A DNA stretch of 64,000 bases from Roseiarcus sp963820795 (GTDB lineage: Bacteria > Pseudomonadota > Alphaproteobacteria > Rhizobiales > Beijerinckiaceae), in contig CAWGBJ010000020.1 of NCBI GenBank assembly GCA_963820795.1, positions 502,517 through 566,516 of the forward strand, in the 5' to 3' direction. Below the pieces are notes generated by a model. It ran no database searches and was not told where the DNA came from. It was given only the letters and a program-made list of their open reading frames with translations. How positions within the stretch are numbered: position 1 is the first letter of the stretch; every line of letters begins with the position of its first letter. Below, piece after piece: positions 20,424-29,099 of this stretch. The position numbers and the translations under genes are program-made.

Positions 20424-20512
20424 TTTAGAGCACCGAGAGCAGGATTGAGTTAGTATGGCGCTGTAGGAAACAGCGAGATCAGCCTGCATTTTTCGCTTTT
20501 TCGAGAGCTGCC

Positions 20513-22076
20513 ATGAACGGGTTACCGACGCCAGTCCAAGTGTTAATGGTAAGCTCACTTTTTGGCGAACGAAAAATTGCCGAACCAATGGGAATCGGGT
20601 GTTTGACGGCTAGCTTGCGTAGAACTGGATTCCACGTTGCAGTACTCGAGCCATCATTAGAGGGGTTGACAGTTGATGAAACAGTTGACGAGGTTTCACA
20701 ATATATTCCGCAAGTGATCGGAATATCCATGCTCCGAGATAAGCATGTCGGACACGTCCATCGGCGGTCGTAATGCTACGCAAGGCCACCCAAACGCGTT
20801 TATAACTGTAGGCGGTCATGGTCCAAGAGAGCTGTTAGATCTACCCTTCCGGGATCCCTTCGTCAGGAATGCCAAGTCAAAGCGGCCTCGGAAACCAAGC
20901 GTCGCTTCGGGAATTGCGGTATTATGGATTGATGAAAATGGGCATAATTTTATTCTCGCGATGCACCCCTTGCGTCTCTTTGGCGGCGTCTTGTGTTCTC
21001 TCGCTTATAGTTGCAAGTCGCGCCGTGCGTCGCCGCTCATGGTTTTATCCAATCGAGAAGCGGCGTTGGCTTGTCGCCTATAAGCATCCAAACGAGGGGC
21101 TTCTCAGGAGTCGAATTGCAAGGGCCGAAAGCGCGGTCCAGATATAGCGAGTGAGATCACGGATTTGCACGACCGCTACGGCACGACCGAATTTAATTTT
21201 GAAGATGATAATTTTATTCGTCGCAGTAGTCTGGTAAGGAGGCTTTGCTTGCTCTTTGCGACCGGCTGACGAGCCTTCCGTTTAAAATTCAATTTAGTCT
21301 GTTTTGTCGCGCAAACTCGGTGGACGAATGTCTATTCGAAAAGCTCTCGGAAGCGGGCTTGTATGAGATTTGCTTCGGGATGAAATTAGTGTTTGATGAC
21401 GATCTCAGATTCTTCCGCAAAGATTCGGTTGTTCAGGATATCGGTCGCGGCGCTAGACATGCTTCTTCGGCTTGGATACTCGTTGGACGTAGAGGCTGAC
21501 CGTCGCATTATGCTCGGATACATTACATGGCATCCTTTTTCATCATTTGACTCATTGCGCGCTACTGCGACGTTCATGAACAAGTACCGCGCTCCGCCCA
21601 AGTTACTACGTCGTGTATTACGACTATACTCACAGACTTCGGCTGTACGTGACATTAGTCAGGTAGGATTACTTGACCCCCACCACCCTCGGGGATGGCG
21701 GTTCAAAGATCAGCGGCTTGAAACCATAGAAGAGAAAGTCAACTCCGTCTTTGGCAAGGTTAATAGGCGCCGCGACCAATTGCGTACCTTGGAAAAGGCG
21801 GCAGCGCGGCATGGATACGTCGTCCCGATGTTGGAGCGGATAAAGCTTTTGCGCAATCAGTGTGACCAGCGACTTTACTCATTTTTTGAGCGCTGTATCG
21901 GTGAAGGAGAAACTGACGACCTTGCGGTTTCTCGTGTACGTGTCCACAAGTTGGCCGAGGAAGAGTTAGCGAGCTTTGCGGAGTTCGAAGTGGCCAGTGG
22001 TGTAATCGAGTCAATTCACAAGGGGTTTCAGACTTGCGGATTTGACAGTTCTGTTAACGATTTATTTCGAAAGTAA
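20513..22076 (+). pseudogene. B12-binding radical-SAM protein, multiply frameshifted
   Basis: Pieces in three frames line up with a cobalamin-binding radical-SAM enzyme of about 500 residues. The N-terminal B12-binding region is VLMVSSLFGERKIAEPMGIG, then VIGISMLRDKH and FITVGGHGP. The radical-SAM barrel follows: TEFNFEDDNFIRR, LPFKIQFSLFCRANSVDECL, LSEAGLYEICFGM. The final 228-codon stretch (21393-22076), from LRLGYSLDVEADRRIMLGYI to the stop, is an intact frame. I cannot find a clean CxxxCxxC cluster motif; the expected place (about 20960-21000) is scrambled. At least four breaks make real decay likely. It precedes PurC-like B by six bases. Confidence 0.65.
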
Positions 22077-22082
22077 ACACCT

Positions 22083-22829
22083 GTGACCCGCCGTTCTGAC
22101 GACAACAACGATGTTTTGACAGAGGCGGACGACTGTTTGTCGGCACTCAAGCTCAAGCCGACTGTCAGTGGAAAGAGTAAACGATTGCTTGTGGTGGATC
22201 AAAATACGTGCCTTATACAATTATTACCCTCACTCAGAAGTTACACGTACAATCGCGACGAAGTCGTAAAGGGAACTGAAATCCTCCGCCTGGACTTTTA
22301 TGAACTGGCGTCCCGTGTCCTAAGCCGCGGAGGCCTCAAGACTGCCTTCCGCAGACGCGTCGGGATTGACACCTACATTGCGGACTATTGTCAGTCGCCA
22401 CCATTTGAAACGATCGTCAAAAACGTCGCTATTGGGTCAACACAACTTAAGTATCCCGGTTTGTTCAAGGACGGGCACCGCTTTGATCCGCCAGTGGTAA
22501 AGTTTGATTACCGGATTGATCCGGAGGACCAACCAATCAGCGATGACTATGTAAGTGCGGCTGGGTTCAACCCTAATGATCTAAAGAACATTGCTCTCAA
22601 AGCTAACAATTTGCTCAGCCAATGGCTTAGGCCTAATGACCTTCTGGATTTTTGCTTGGTAATCGGTCAGACCCAGAAGGGACAATACGTAATTCTCTCC
22701 GAAATTTCGCCCGACTGCATGCGTCTTCGCGCGCCGGACGGCCAGTCGCTTGACAAAGACCTTTTCCGACGGGGCGCGACCCACCACGAAATTTGCCGTG
22801 TTTGGCGGCGGCTAATCGATAGTCTTTGA
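22083..22829 (+). CDS. SAICAR synthetase-like (PurC-fold) protein B
   Basis: Intact protein of 248 residues and the clearer PurC relative of the two. The N-terminus has GKSKRLLVVDQNTCLIQLLP, a version of the family GKTKxxY/DxxxxxF nucleotide loop. VVKGTEILRLDFYELASRVL follows, then IVKNVAIGSTQLKYPG, which corresponds to the family VxNxxxGS motif. VVKFDYRIDPEDQPISDDYV and the C-terminal SEISPDCMRLRAP plus LDKDLFRRG close it. Family chemistry is ATP-dependent amide formation between a carboxylate nucleotide and aspartate. It lies in an apparent operon: radical-SAM remnant, this gene, then a P-loop kinase. The actual substrate is unknown. Confidence 0.7.
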   Translation: MTRRSDDNNDVLTEADDCLSALKLKPTVSGKSKRLLVVDQNTCLIQLLPSLRSYTYNRDEVVKGTEILRLDFYELASRVLSRGGLKTAFRRRVGIDTYIADYCQSPPFETIVKNVAIGSTQLKYPGLFKDGHRFDPPVVKFDYRIDPEDQPISDDYVSAAGFNPNDLKNIALKANNLLSQWLRPNDLLDFCLVIGQTQKGQYVILSEISPDCMRLRAPDGQSLDKDLFRRGATHHEICRVWRRLIDSL

Positions 22830-22862
22830 GTGCTCTTGGTAAACACAAAGCAAGGTTGTTGG

Positions 22863-23408
22863 ATGAAGGCACGACCGCGTACTTGTTTGGCAATTGACGG
22901 GCACGATGGTGCGGGAAAGTCCTCGATTGCAAAAGCTGTTGCACTTCATCTAGGTGCGACTGTCGTCAAACCATTCAAGGACGCGCTTGGCGACTACATT
23001 GCGTGGCTCTGGCGTACAGAGCAGTTTGATCTTGCTGATGTTGTTGCACGCGGGGCGGTTGAAAAGGCTATAGGTGAGTGCGATGGCGTACAACCGCTAG
23101 TCTTTGACCGACACTGGCTTACAATGTTTACCGTGCTTCCTGAATTTCTTCATTCAAACTGGCTTCCATTACCAACCACAGTATTATGCTGGGCTGATCT
23201 GCCGAGTACGCTTGCCCGGTTGGTTGAGCGCGGCGAAGAAATCGGTGATACCGTCGGCCATGAGCGTTATCTGGCGATCTACCGGCAGCTCGCGGCAGGG
23301 TATGGTGTCCCGATTGTGGAGACGTCTCGGAGATCGGTTGAAGAATCTGCCTCCCTAGTACTAGACATTGTAGGGCTTCGAGAATTGAGCTCGCGCTGGG
23401 GCAAGTGA
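22863..23408 (+). CDS. Thymidylate-kinase-like P-loop kinase
   Basis: Protein of 181 residues with a Walker A in IDGHDGAGKSSIAKAVALH, a DRHW motif resembling the DR(Y/H) of dTMP kinases (residues about 83-86), and a C-terminal LID/base region. It is shorter than housekeeping Tmk (about 210) and has lost much of the lid. The ATG at 22863 is preferred to GTG 22830 because AAGG lies seven bases upstream. Situated 33 bases after PurC-like B, it probably phosphorylates a nucleotide-like intermediate of the same pathway; the substrate is inference. Confidence 0.65.
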   Translation: MKARPRTCLAIDGHDGAGKSSIAKAVALHLGATVVKPFKDALGDYIAWLWRTEQFDLADVVARGAVEKAIGECDGVQPLVFDRHWLTMFTVLPEFLHSNWLPLPTTVLCWADLPSTLARLVERGEEIGDTVGHERYLAIYRQLAAGYGVPIVETSRRSVEESASLVLDIVGLRELSSRWGK

Positions 23409-23417
23409 CCCGTTTGG

Positions 23418-24578
23418 TTAGTTGCTAAATAATCGATGAATTGCGTCATCATCAACTATTGGCTTCTCCTGCCACCCAACGTGAGAAATTACCGCGATTA
23501 GATCACTAAGCGCAATTTGACGCTCGTTTTCGGTCCCAGGAAGGTTAGCTGTAGCGTCTGCACCCGACGTGGATCCATCGAAAAGGCAAAGTAAGCTAGC
23601 TGCGGTTGCAGATACGTCAAAGGGCTGTTCGGCTGACGTCAATCGGCGCGCCTGAAATCGAGAGTCGGAATATACAATTAAGACATCAAGGGCGAGATGA
23701 AATAAGGGCGGCCCACTAGGCCTCACGGTACATTGTTGTCCGGTAAAGAGCTCATTGATGGATGCCGACTGCGATAACCGCCAGGTTGCCCATGTGAAGA
23801 CCCTCCTGGCGAACGTGACAACCCGAAGCGAATATTGAAGCGCTGTATGTGCGTTCAACAATTCCGGAAGCCTAAGCAACGCTAAATACTCATCTGCCGC
23901 AGATAGGTCAGACATCCTTCCCGGCAAACTCTTCTCCCAGGTACTGGGGAGGCGCTGGAGAAGTCGGAATCGCCATTTGAGTGTTGGGTTCGTCTCAAAG
24001 TATGCGGCTAAGAGCCCATCAATTGTGTGCCCTAACAGCTGTTGAGCAGCCAAAAGCATTGTTCTCCAATCGCCAGCACTTCGGCAACCGGCCAAGTCCA
24101 CTTGAAAACGCTTCACAGCATGCAGTGAGTGGTCCAATTTGTGTCTCGCTAAGGCTAACTTCGGGACGCTCGCCTTTAGCCCCTGAAAGGCATCGCAGTT
24201 CCAGAGCGGAATTCCGATACAGATACGATGCAATAGGTGCCTTTCATCGAGATTGAACTTCCACGATTTCCTAGTATCTTTCGGCCCAGAAGAGAAGCCA
24301 ACAAATCGTGTGAGTAGATTATTTATATGCCCAAGGTCATGGAACGAAACGTCGATGGTCAACTTTTCCAGAAAATCCTGATCTAAAACTCGGAGGGGAT
24401 TATTGTACGGAGCGATGACGTATACGTCCAAATCGGAGGACGAGTTCCCAAAACCTTCTACTAGAGACCCGCTGATGAAAACGATCTCCTCGGCATTAAC
24501 AGAAAGAGCTCGGATAATGGCGGCGCGGAGCCCAGCAAGTGACGTTCCTCGCCTAAACAGAAATTGTGTCAAGTCCAT
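23418..24578 (-). CDS. Nucleotidyltransferase-domain protein
   Basis: Protein of 386 residues. The N-terminus contains the pol-beta-type nucleotidyltransferase signature GSLVEGFGNSSSDLDVYV (GSxxxG..SDLDV), giving two metal-binding aspartates. A mainly helical body of about 280 residues follows, with no recognised domain. Such proteins move AMP or another nucleotidyl group onto a small molecule, antibiotic, RNA or protein. It is convergent with the kinase gene and overlaps the upstream ferritin-like gene by 26 bases, so those two are co-transcribed. The target is not predictable. Confidence 0.65.
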   Translation of the reverse strand: MDLTQFLFRRGTSLAGLRAAIIRALSVNAEEIVFISGSLVEGFGNSSSDLDVYVIAPYNNPLRVLDQDFLEKLTIDVSFHDLGHINNLLTRFVGFSSGPKDTRKSWKFNLDERHLLHRICIGIPLWNCDAFQGLKASVPKLALARHKLDHSLHAVKRFQVDLAGCRSAGDWRTMLLAAQQLLGHTIDGLLAAYFETNPTLKWRFRLLQRLPSTWEKSLPGRMSDLSAADEYLALLRLPELLNAHTALQYSLRVVTFARRVFTWATWRLSQSASINELFTGQQCTVRPSGPPLFHLALDVLIVYSDSRFQARRLTSAEQPFDVSATAASLLCLFDGSTSGADATANLPGTENERQIALSDLIAVISHVGWQEKPIVDDDAIHRLFSN

Positions 24579-25548
24579 TTGCTAATACGCGCGCGGCATC
24601 AACAGGGGACATCAACCATTCTCGACTGCCGGCCTTTTGGTCCCGAAGACGTCGTTTCAACTGATCCACTTTAGGCGCGATTATCTCCTCAAACGTGCTC
24701 CGCTGAACCTTTCGCCTGTATTCTTGGGAAAGAACTCCGAATAGGCAACCTTCACGTGTCTTGGCACAATCCGCCGGGGACTGAGTTTGTGTGTTTGCCT
24801 CTTCTGAAAAAACTCCAAGTTCGTCAATGAGCTCCGGGTGCTTCTGCAACATCCAATGACCAAATCTCCAGGCAAGGTCGGCGTGGTTACTTTCCTCCGC
24901 GGCGATCCGAGAAAGGATAGCCTTAATCTGGACCTCGTTACTGAGATCTTGCGCGATTTTAGCCTCGTGTGCAGACATTGTTTCGGCAATGCAACCCTCA
25001 ATAATCGCGTCGCGCAATATTTTACGTGGATCTCCGGGCTCGTCTACAAGACCTGAAATGTCCAATTCGCCTGGGCCTACTGGACTGCCGACGATGCTCG
25101 AAGCAACCGAAAATGAGTCTCGGGCATGCTCAACTTCATCCGCCATTGCTTGTATGGCGGCCTTTAGCAGCTCCGGAGGCGCGCCAAGGCCCAGGAGTTG
25201 AAGTACAAACCGCGCGAAAGAAGCTATTGAGGCATGCTCTCCTTGAGCGGCCTCAACCCACGACCGCGCAACATACTCCGCTTGCTCGATAGTTAGCTTC
25301 AACGAGTCGATGGCAACTGGAACACGCCGGTCTGCGCTATTCGAAATCGGGGCCACGCGGACTTCACCGTGAACTGTAATCGGGCGGCCGACCGGTCTAT
25401 TCATTCCGAGCGTAGTCAAACTGTCGAAGTTTAGCGATGGCAGGGTCGCCGGGTTGTTTCTTGCCAGTCTGAGGAGAGGCTCGAGGTCCCGAAAGCGGAT
25501 AGTGTCGCCAATGGTTGGAACAAGTTTCAAGGCCTCGTCTCGGCTCAT
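24553..25548 (-). CDS. Ferritin-like (putative diiron) protein
   Basis: Protein of 331 residues. A ferritin-like four-helix segment spans about residues 85-250: QGEHASIASFARFVLQLL (Glu-His ligand pair), MADEVEHARDSF (ExxH), EGCIAETMSAHEAKI (Glu) and AAEESNHADLAWRF (ExxH). These are the six ligands expected for a diiron site. The N-terminal 85 residues and the C-terminal 80, rich in Arg/Lys, have no recognised domain. Comparable proteins are oxygenases or oxidases of small molecules or lipids. It overlaps the nucleotidyltransferase gene by 26 bases. AT content matches the rest of the cluster. Confidence 0.65.
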   Translation of the reverse strand: MSRDEALKLVPTIGDTIRFRDLEPLLRLARNNPATLPSLNFDSLTTLGMNRPVGRPITVHGEVRVAPISNSADRRVPVAIDSLKLTIEQAEYVARSWVEAAQGEHASIASFARFVLQLLGLGAPPELLKAAIQAMADEVEHARDSFSVASSIVGSPVGPGELDISGLVDEPGDPRKILRDAIIEGCIAETMSAHEAKIAQDLSNEVQIKAILSRIAAEESNHADLAWRFGHWMLQKHPELIDELGVFSEEANTQTQSPADCAKTREGCLFGVLSQEYRRKVQRSTFEEIIAPKVDQLKRRLRDQKAGSREWLMSPVDAARVLANGLDTISV

Positions 25549-25810
25549 CTCTACTTAGATGAAGGAACGCTAAGCGGCTGACGGAAAATGCGTCCTTTTG
25601 GTTTAGGTTCAACGACTTCTTAAACGCGTCAAAAGCGCCATCTTTTCGGTCGGCATGAAGCAACGCTTCCCCTAGGAGGGTCATTGGCGAGTATTCTTCC
25701 TGTAGACACAGTGACCTAATAACAAGAATAGCCTGGGCTAGAGTTGCTGATACGTTCTGAGCTAATTGTTCTGCATACAAACTGTTGGACGGAGCTTTTG
25801 GATCGGCCAT
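25397..25810 (-). CDS. TPR-like small protein at the head of the cluster
   Basis: Frame of 137 codons from MADPKAPSN. Residues about 25-85 form TPR-like helix pairs (LLGEALLHADRKDGAFDAFK and NLNQKDAFSVSRLAFLHL). The last 50 residues overlap the ferritin-like gene by 152 bases in another frame and look unnatural (SNHWRHYPLSGPRASPQTGK). A frameshift or lost stop near 25550 is likely: a TAA lies in the ferritin frame just before its ATG. It probably acts as an interaction module for the neighbours. Confidence is moderate. Confidence 0.5.
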   Translation of the reverse strand: MADPKAPSNSLYAEQLAQNVSATLAQAILVIRSLCLQEEYSPMTLLGEALLHADRKDGAFDAFKKSLNLNQKDAFSVSRLAFLHLSRDEPRRGLETCSNHWRHYPLSGPRASPQTGKKQPGDPAIAKLRQFDYARNE

Positions 25811-25989
25811 GATCTCCCCTCGTTTTCCAGCCGGCAGGCGCAATTAGATCAAGGTCGTACGCCACAGAAAGGTAGGCTTCACTCTATCTTGGACCAAAGT
25901 GTAGCGCCGATCGATCTTGGAAGGTAACCCAGCCCGATCGGGCGCCTTCTTTCGGCGCCCAGCTGGCGCGCCCCGAGGCGCTTTACCCG

Positions 25990-26304
25990 CTAGCGCCCCG
26001 CCGCGTTGCGCAGCGCTTCGTTGATGCGGCTTTGCCAGCCGGGGCCGGTCTCGCGGAAATAGGCCAATACGTCCGCGTCCAGCCGCAGGTTGACGGCCTC
26101 CTTAGGGCCGGCGGATTTCGGCCTCCCCCGGCGAACCATCTTGTCGCCGCGGTAAAGGTCCGCCTGCTCGAACCATTCTCTGGTCAGATGCGGCGCGTCG
26201 TCGGGATCAACCCATTGGCTCTCGGCGCGGGCGTCTTCGTCTGCAAGTCCGGGCCTCGTCGAAATGATCCGCCGACTGTTGTCACGGGGTGTCCACACCA
26301 GCAC
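25990..26304 (-). CDS. BrnA-type antitoxin, apparently fused to a BrnT tail
   Basis: The C-terminal part (RRGRPKSAGPKEAVNLRLDA and VLAYFRETGPGWQSRINEAL) is a CopG/ribbon-helix-helix antitoxin of the BrnA type. It is preceded by LTREWFEQADLYRGDKM, as in family members. The first 18 residues (LVWTPRDNSRRIISTR) are instead the C-terminus of BrnT toxins, read in frame from a GTG. So the boundary between toxin and antitoxin has been lost. BrnT is a RelE-fold RNase neutralised by BrnA, which also represses the operon. No intact toxin remains, so the antitoxin may be a relic. Confidence 0.65.
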   Translation of the reverse strand: MLVWTPRDNSRRIISTRPGLADEDARAESQWVDPDDAPHLTREWFEQADLYRGDKMVRRGRPKSAGPKEAVNLRLDADVLAYFRETGPGWQSRINEALRNAAGR

Positions 26305-26372
26305 AACGAAGCGGATCTCAGCTCTCCGTAGTCGCGCCGGTTTGTCCCCACTCGACCTTCGATGCGTTCAGG
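26248..26372 (-). pseudogene. BrnT toxin remnant
   Basis: A minus-strand frame reads RRDYGE, a motif of BrnT toxins, then slips into IRFVVLVWTPRDNSRRIIS, the BrnT C-terminus. About ten residues that normally lie between are missing, and the N-terminal half of the toxin is not recognisable. Weak but consistent with the BrnA gene directly downstream. Confidence 0.4.
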
Positions 26373-26391
26373 CGTCGGTAACCGCTCCCGT

Positions 26392-26853
26392 TCATCCGAT
26401 CGGCGGGGAAATGAACGGGACGCCGAAGTGTCGGAAATGCCGCGCATTGGCGGTGACGACCGTCAGACCGTGGACAAAAGCCGTCGCGGCGATGGCCGCA
26501 TCTTCAAAACCAGGCGCCGCCCCTGCGCCTGCCGCGCGGTCGAGCCGGCGGCCCGCCTCGAGCGCCGTGTCGGAGCCGAGTGGGAGCGTTCTCGACCGAT
26601 AGAGCTCGAGAATCGCGCTTAGCCAGCGCGCCAGATCGGCCGCCCGCTTCGCAGCGCCTTTGCGTTCGAGCCGGGAAACGCCGGCCTGTATTTCGGCGAG
26701 CGTAATGGCGGAAAGAAAGAGGCCTTCATCGTGCTCGCGCACCCAGGCGCGGAAGGCCGCCCTCGCGGAGCTTGCCGCTGTCAGCGACGCTGTCCCTGGC
26801 GCGAGGATCGACAGCGCATTGGTATCGATCAGATAGCCTTGCGTCGTTTTCAT
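26392..26853 (-). CDS. VapC-type PIN-domain toxin
   Basis: PIN-domain ribonuclease of 153 residues. Acidic active-site residues are seen in YLIDTNALSIL (first Asp), LAEIQAGVSRLE (Glu), and GFEDAAIAATAFVHGLTVVT (late Asp), ending ANARHFRHFGVPFISP, all typical. VapC toxins cut tRNA or rRNA when free of antitoxin. The start codon ATG overlaps the stop of the Phd/YefM-like antitoxin gene (ATGA), the usual arrangement. A long open frame continues upstream through the GST region but that is chance read-through. Confidence 0.88.
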   Translation of the reverse strand: MKTTQGYLIDTNALSILAPGTASLTAASSARAAFRAWVREHDEGLFLSAITLAEIQAGVSRLERKGAAKRAADLARWLSAILELYRSRTLPLGSDTALEAGRRLDRAAGAGAAPGFEDAAIAATAFVHGLTVVTANARHFRHFGVPFISPPIG

Positions 26854-27098
26854 CCCGCCTTGCGCAAGATTCGCGCCGGGCGCCTCTTCGGCAGGTCTTC
26901 CGGGTCGAGCGGCGGGACGGCTAACAGGAGATCGGCGAAGGACGGAACCCTTGCCTTGAGCATCATCCACTCGCCGTGAGAAACGACCACGGCAGCCGGC
27001 CGGCCGCGTTTGGTGATCGTCGTCGGCTCGCCCTTCTCCGCCGACTCGACGACGGCCGACAAGGTCGCCTTGGCCTCGCGAAGCTGAATTTCCTTCAT
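26850..27098 (-). CDS. Phd/YefM-type antitoxin
   Basis: Antitoxin of 82 residues with the N-terminal Phd/YefM DNA-binding fold: MKEIQLREAKATLSAVVESA, then GEPTTITKRGRPAAVVVSH. The C-terminus is the flexible toxin-binding arm, with KRRPARILRKAG as a basic end. It precedes the VapC-type toxin with an ATGA overlap, so translation is coupled. By family it neutralises the toxin and represses its own promoter. Phd-fold antitoxin with PIN toxin is a common hybrid pairing. Confidence 0.85.
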   Translation of the reverse strand: MKEIQLREAKATLSAVVESAEKGEPTTITKRGRPAAVVVSHGEWMMLKARVPSFADLLLAVPPLDPEDLPKRRPARILRKAG

Positions 27099-27149
27099 GA
27101 GCCAGCTCCCTTGTGACTACAGGGACCATTGTAGTCCAAATCCAGCCGG

Positions 27150-27296
27150 ACGCAAGTTCCGCGAGTCGAGGGCATATCCACCTCGGCCATCGCCGACCGA
27201 ATCGACGCTGGAGAGACTGTCGAGGATATTGCAGCGGACTACGATCTCGGCCGCACGGAAATCGAACATTACACGCCTGCGGGTCTTCGCTCGTGA
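27150..27296 (+). pseudogene. DUF433-type antitoxin remnant
   Basis: The frame reads PRVEGISTSAIADRIDAGET then VEDIAADYDLGRTEIEH and stops at 27296. DUF433 antitoxins have a GxRVxxxxIAxxxxAGxSxEDIxxDYxL core, which this matches; the two residues usually between G and I are missing. No start codon or full-length frame is present. It is a third toxin-antitoxin trace in 1.3 kb. Confidence 0.4.
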
Positions 27297-27311
27297 TGGG
27301 CTGGACCCGGA

Positions 27312-27915
27312 TCAACGGCTGACCCGCGTCGCCTCGAAGCTCGGCGTCGCCTCGGCGAAGACGTCGAGCCAGGCGACGAGCTTGGGGTGTTCCGCCCGCC
27401 AGGCGCCTTCGAAGCGCAGGTCGAGATAGCCGAGGGCGCAGGCAAGCGCGACCGTGCCGACGTCGCTGAGCTCCTCTGGCGGCGCGGCCTCGAAGGCGCT
27501 GCAGCGCGCGGGCGATCTTGTCGGCCTGATGGGCGAGCCACTTGGCCGAGCGCTGCGACGGCTCGCGCCAGACGATCTCGTAGCGCTGCAGCACCGCGGC
27601 CTCGGCGATGCCGTCCGCCAGCGCCTGCCGGGTCAGGGACTTGAAGCGGGCCTGCGGTTCGGTCGGAATCACCTGGCCGCCGCCCGCCAGCCAGTCGAGA
27701 TATTCGACGATGACGGCGCTGTCGAAAATCGTCTCGCCGCTCTCAAGGATCAGCGCCGGAATTTTGCCCAGCGGATTCTCGCGCCGGAGCGAATCGTCCG
27801 GATCGTTCGTGTCGGCGGCCAGGACCTCGATTCGATCCTCGAGACCGAGCAGCGCGGCGACGATCAGCGTCTTGCGGGCGAAGGGCGAGGCCCCGGAGGT
27901 GCGAAGGACCAGCAT
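27312..27915 (-). pseudogene. Glutathione S-transferase, frameshifted
   Basis: GST of about 200 residues. The N-terminal thioredoxin-fold domain is intact (MLVLRTSGASPFARKTLIVA, NPLGKIPALILESGETIFDS, with the glutathione-binding Glu-Ser pair in ESGETIFDS). The helical C-terminal domain continues to ALQRL, then the frame slips at about 27492. It resumes as EAAPPEELSDVGTVALACAL, YLDLRFEGAWRAEHPKLVAW and ends FEATRVSR plus stop. Removing one T (CTTCGAG to CTCGAG) restores it. The divergent neighbour is trxB, so a thiol-redox context fits. Confidence 0.8.
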
Positions 27916-28058
27916 GACGTCTCCCTGTGGCGCGAAGCGCCAGCCGATTAACAGGCGCCGCCGTTGTAGCCCATCCGCGCTCCCCATATAAGGGCGGTAG
28001 AACGGGCGCCAGCGCGGGCCGGCATCGACCGCAAAGGCTGCAAAAAAGGGGTTTCATC

Positions 28059-29033
28059 TTGAGTTCGTCCCATCTCGCGCACGAGCGCGTGGTCATCGTC
28101 GGTTCGGGACCGGCCGGCTACACCGCCGCCATCTATGCGGCTCGCGCGCTTCTCAGGCCGCTGATGCTGGCGGGGTTCGAGCCGGGCGGTCAGCTCATGA
28201 TCACCACCGACGTCGAGAATTATCCGGGCTTCGCCGAGCCGATCCAGGGCCCCTGGCTCATGGAGCAGATGCGCGCGCAGGCCGAACATGTCGGCGCCCG
28301 CATCGAAAACGACACCGTCGTGGCGCTCGAACTCGGGCAGCGGCCCTTCCGCATCCGCTGCGACAGCGGCCGTACCGTCACTGCGGAGACGATCATTCTG
28401 GCGACCGGGGCGAAGGCGAAGTGGCTCGGCCTGCCGAGCGAGGACGCATTCAAGGGCTTCGGCGTTTCGGCCTGCGCGACTTGCGACGGATTCTTCTTTC
28501 GCAAGAAGTCGGTCATCGTCGTCGGCGGCGGCAATTCCGCCGTCGAGGAAGCGCTCTACCTTTCCAACATCGCCGCCGAAGTCACGGTGGTGCACCGGCG
28601 CGACTCGTTCCGCGCCGAGAAGATCCTGTGCGAGCGGCTCGCCGGCCGCGCCAACGTCAGGGTCCGCTGGAACAGCGTCGTCGAGGAGATCCTCGGGTCC
28701 GGCGTCCCGCGCGGCGTCACTGGGGTCAGGATCAGGAACGTGGTCACCGACGCCCTCGAGGACCTGCCGGCCGACGGCGTCTTCGTCGCCATCGGCCACG
28801 CGCCCGCGACCGAGCTGGTGCGCGGGCAGCTTCAGCTGAAGCCGAACGGCTACGTGCAAACGAAGCCCGGGTCGACCGAGACGAGCCTCGCGGGGGTATT
28901 CGCCGCCGGCGACGTGGCGGACGACGTGTTCCGCCAGGCGGTCACCGCCGCCGGGCTCGGCTGCATGGCCGCGCTCGAGGCCGAGCGCTGGCTCGCGGCG
29001 CAGCTGGCGCCGGCGAGGCAAGCGGCGGAGTAG
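28059..29033 (+). CDS. trxB: Thioredoxin-disulfide reductase
   Basis: FAD/NADPH enzyme of about 324 residues reducing thioredoxin. Seen are the FAD-binding GSGPAGYTAAIYAARA, the redox-active CATC in VSACATCDGFFF, the NADPH-binding GGGNSAVEEALYL with HRRDSFRAEK, and the final FAD motif GVFAAGDVADDVFRQAVTAA. The most likely start is TTG at 28059: AAGGGG lies eight bases upstream and translation of the residues before it is not family-like. The next gene, a LysR regulator, follows after 66 bases on the same strand. Confidence 0.93.
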   Translation: MSSSHLAHERVVIVGSGPAGYTAAIYAARALLRPLMLAGFEPGGQLMITTDVENYPGFAEPIQGPWLMEQMRAQAEHVGARIENDTVVALELGQRPFRIRCDSGRTVTAETIILATGAKAKWLGLPSEDAFKGFGVSACATCDGFFFRKKSVIVVGGGNSAVEEALYLSNIAAEVTVVHRRDSFRAEKILCERLAGRANVRVRWNSVVEEILGSGVPRGVTGVRIRNVVTDALEDLPADGVFVAIGHAPATELVRGQLQLKPNGYVQTKPGSTETSLAGVFAAGDVADDVFRQAVTAAGLGCMAALEAERWLAAQLAPARQAAE

Positions 29034-29099
29034 CCGCCCCAGCGCCGGCTGAGCTGTCCTCGGCGGCGAGAACGATTCGGCGAGGCGCGGGGAACGGCC

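Noticed and set aside
18847..22829. Housekeeping purC
   Set aside because: Both PurC-like proteins diverge strongly in the N-terminal nucleotide loop and lie outside any purine operon.
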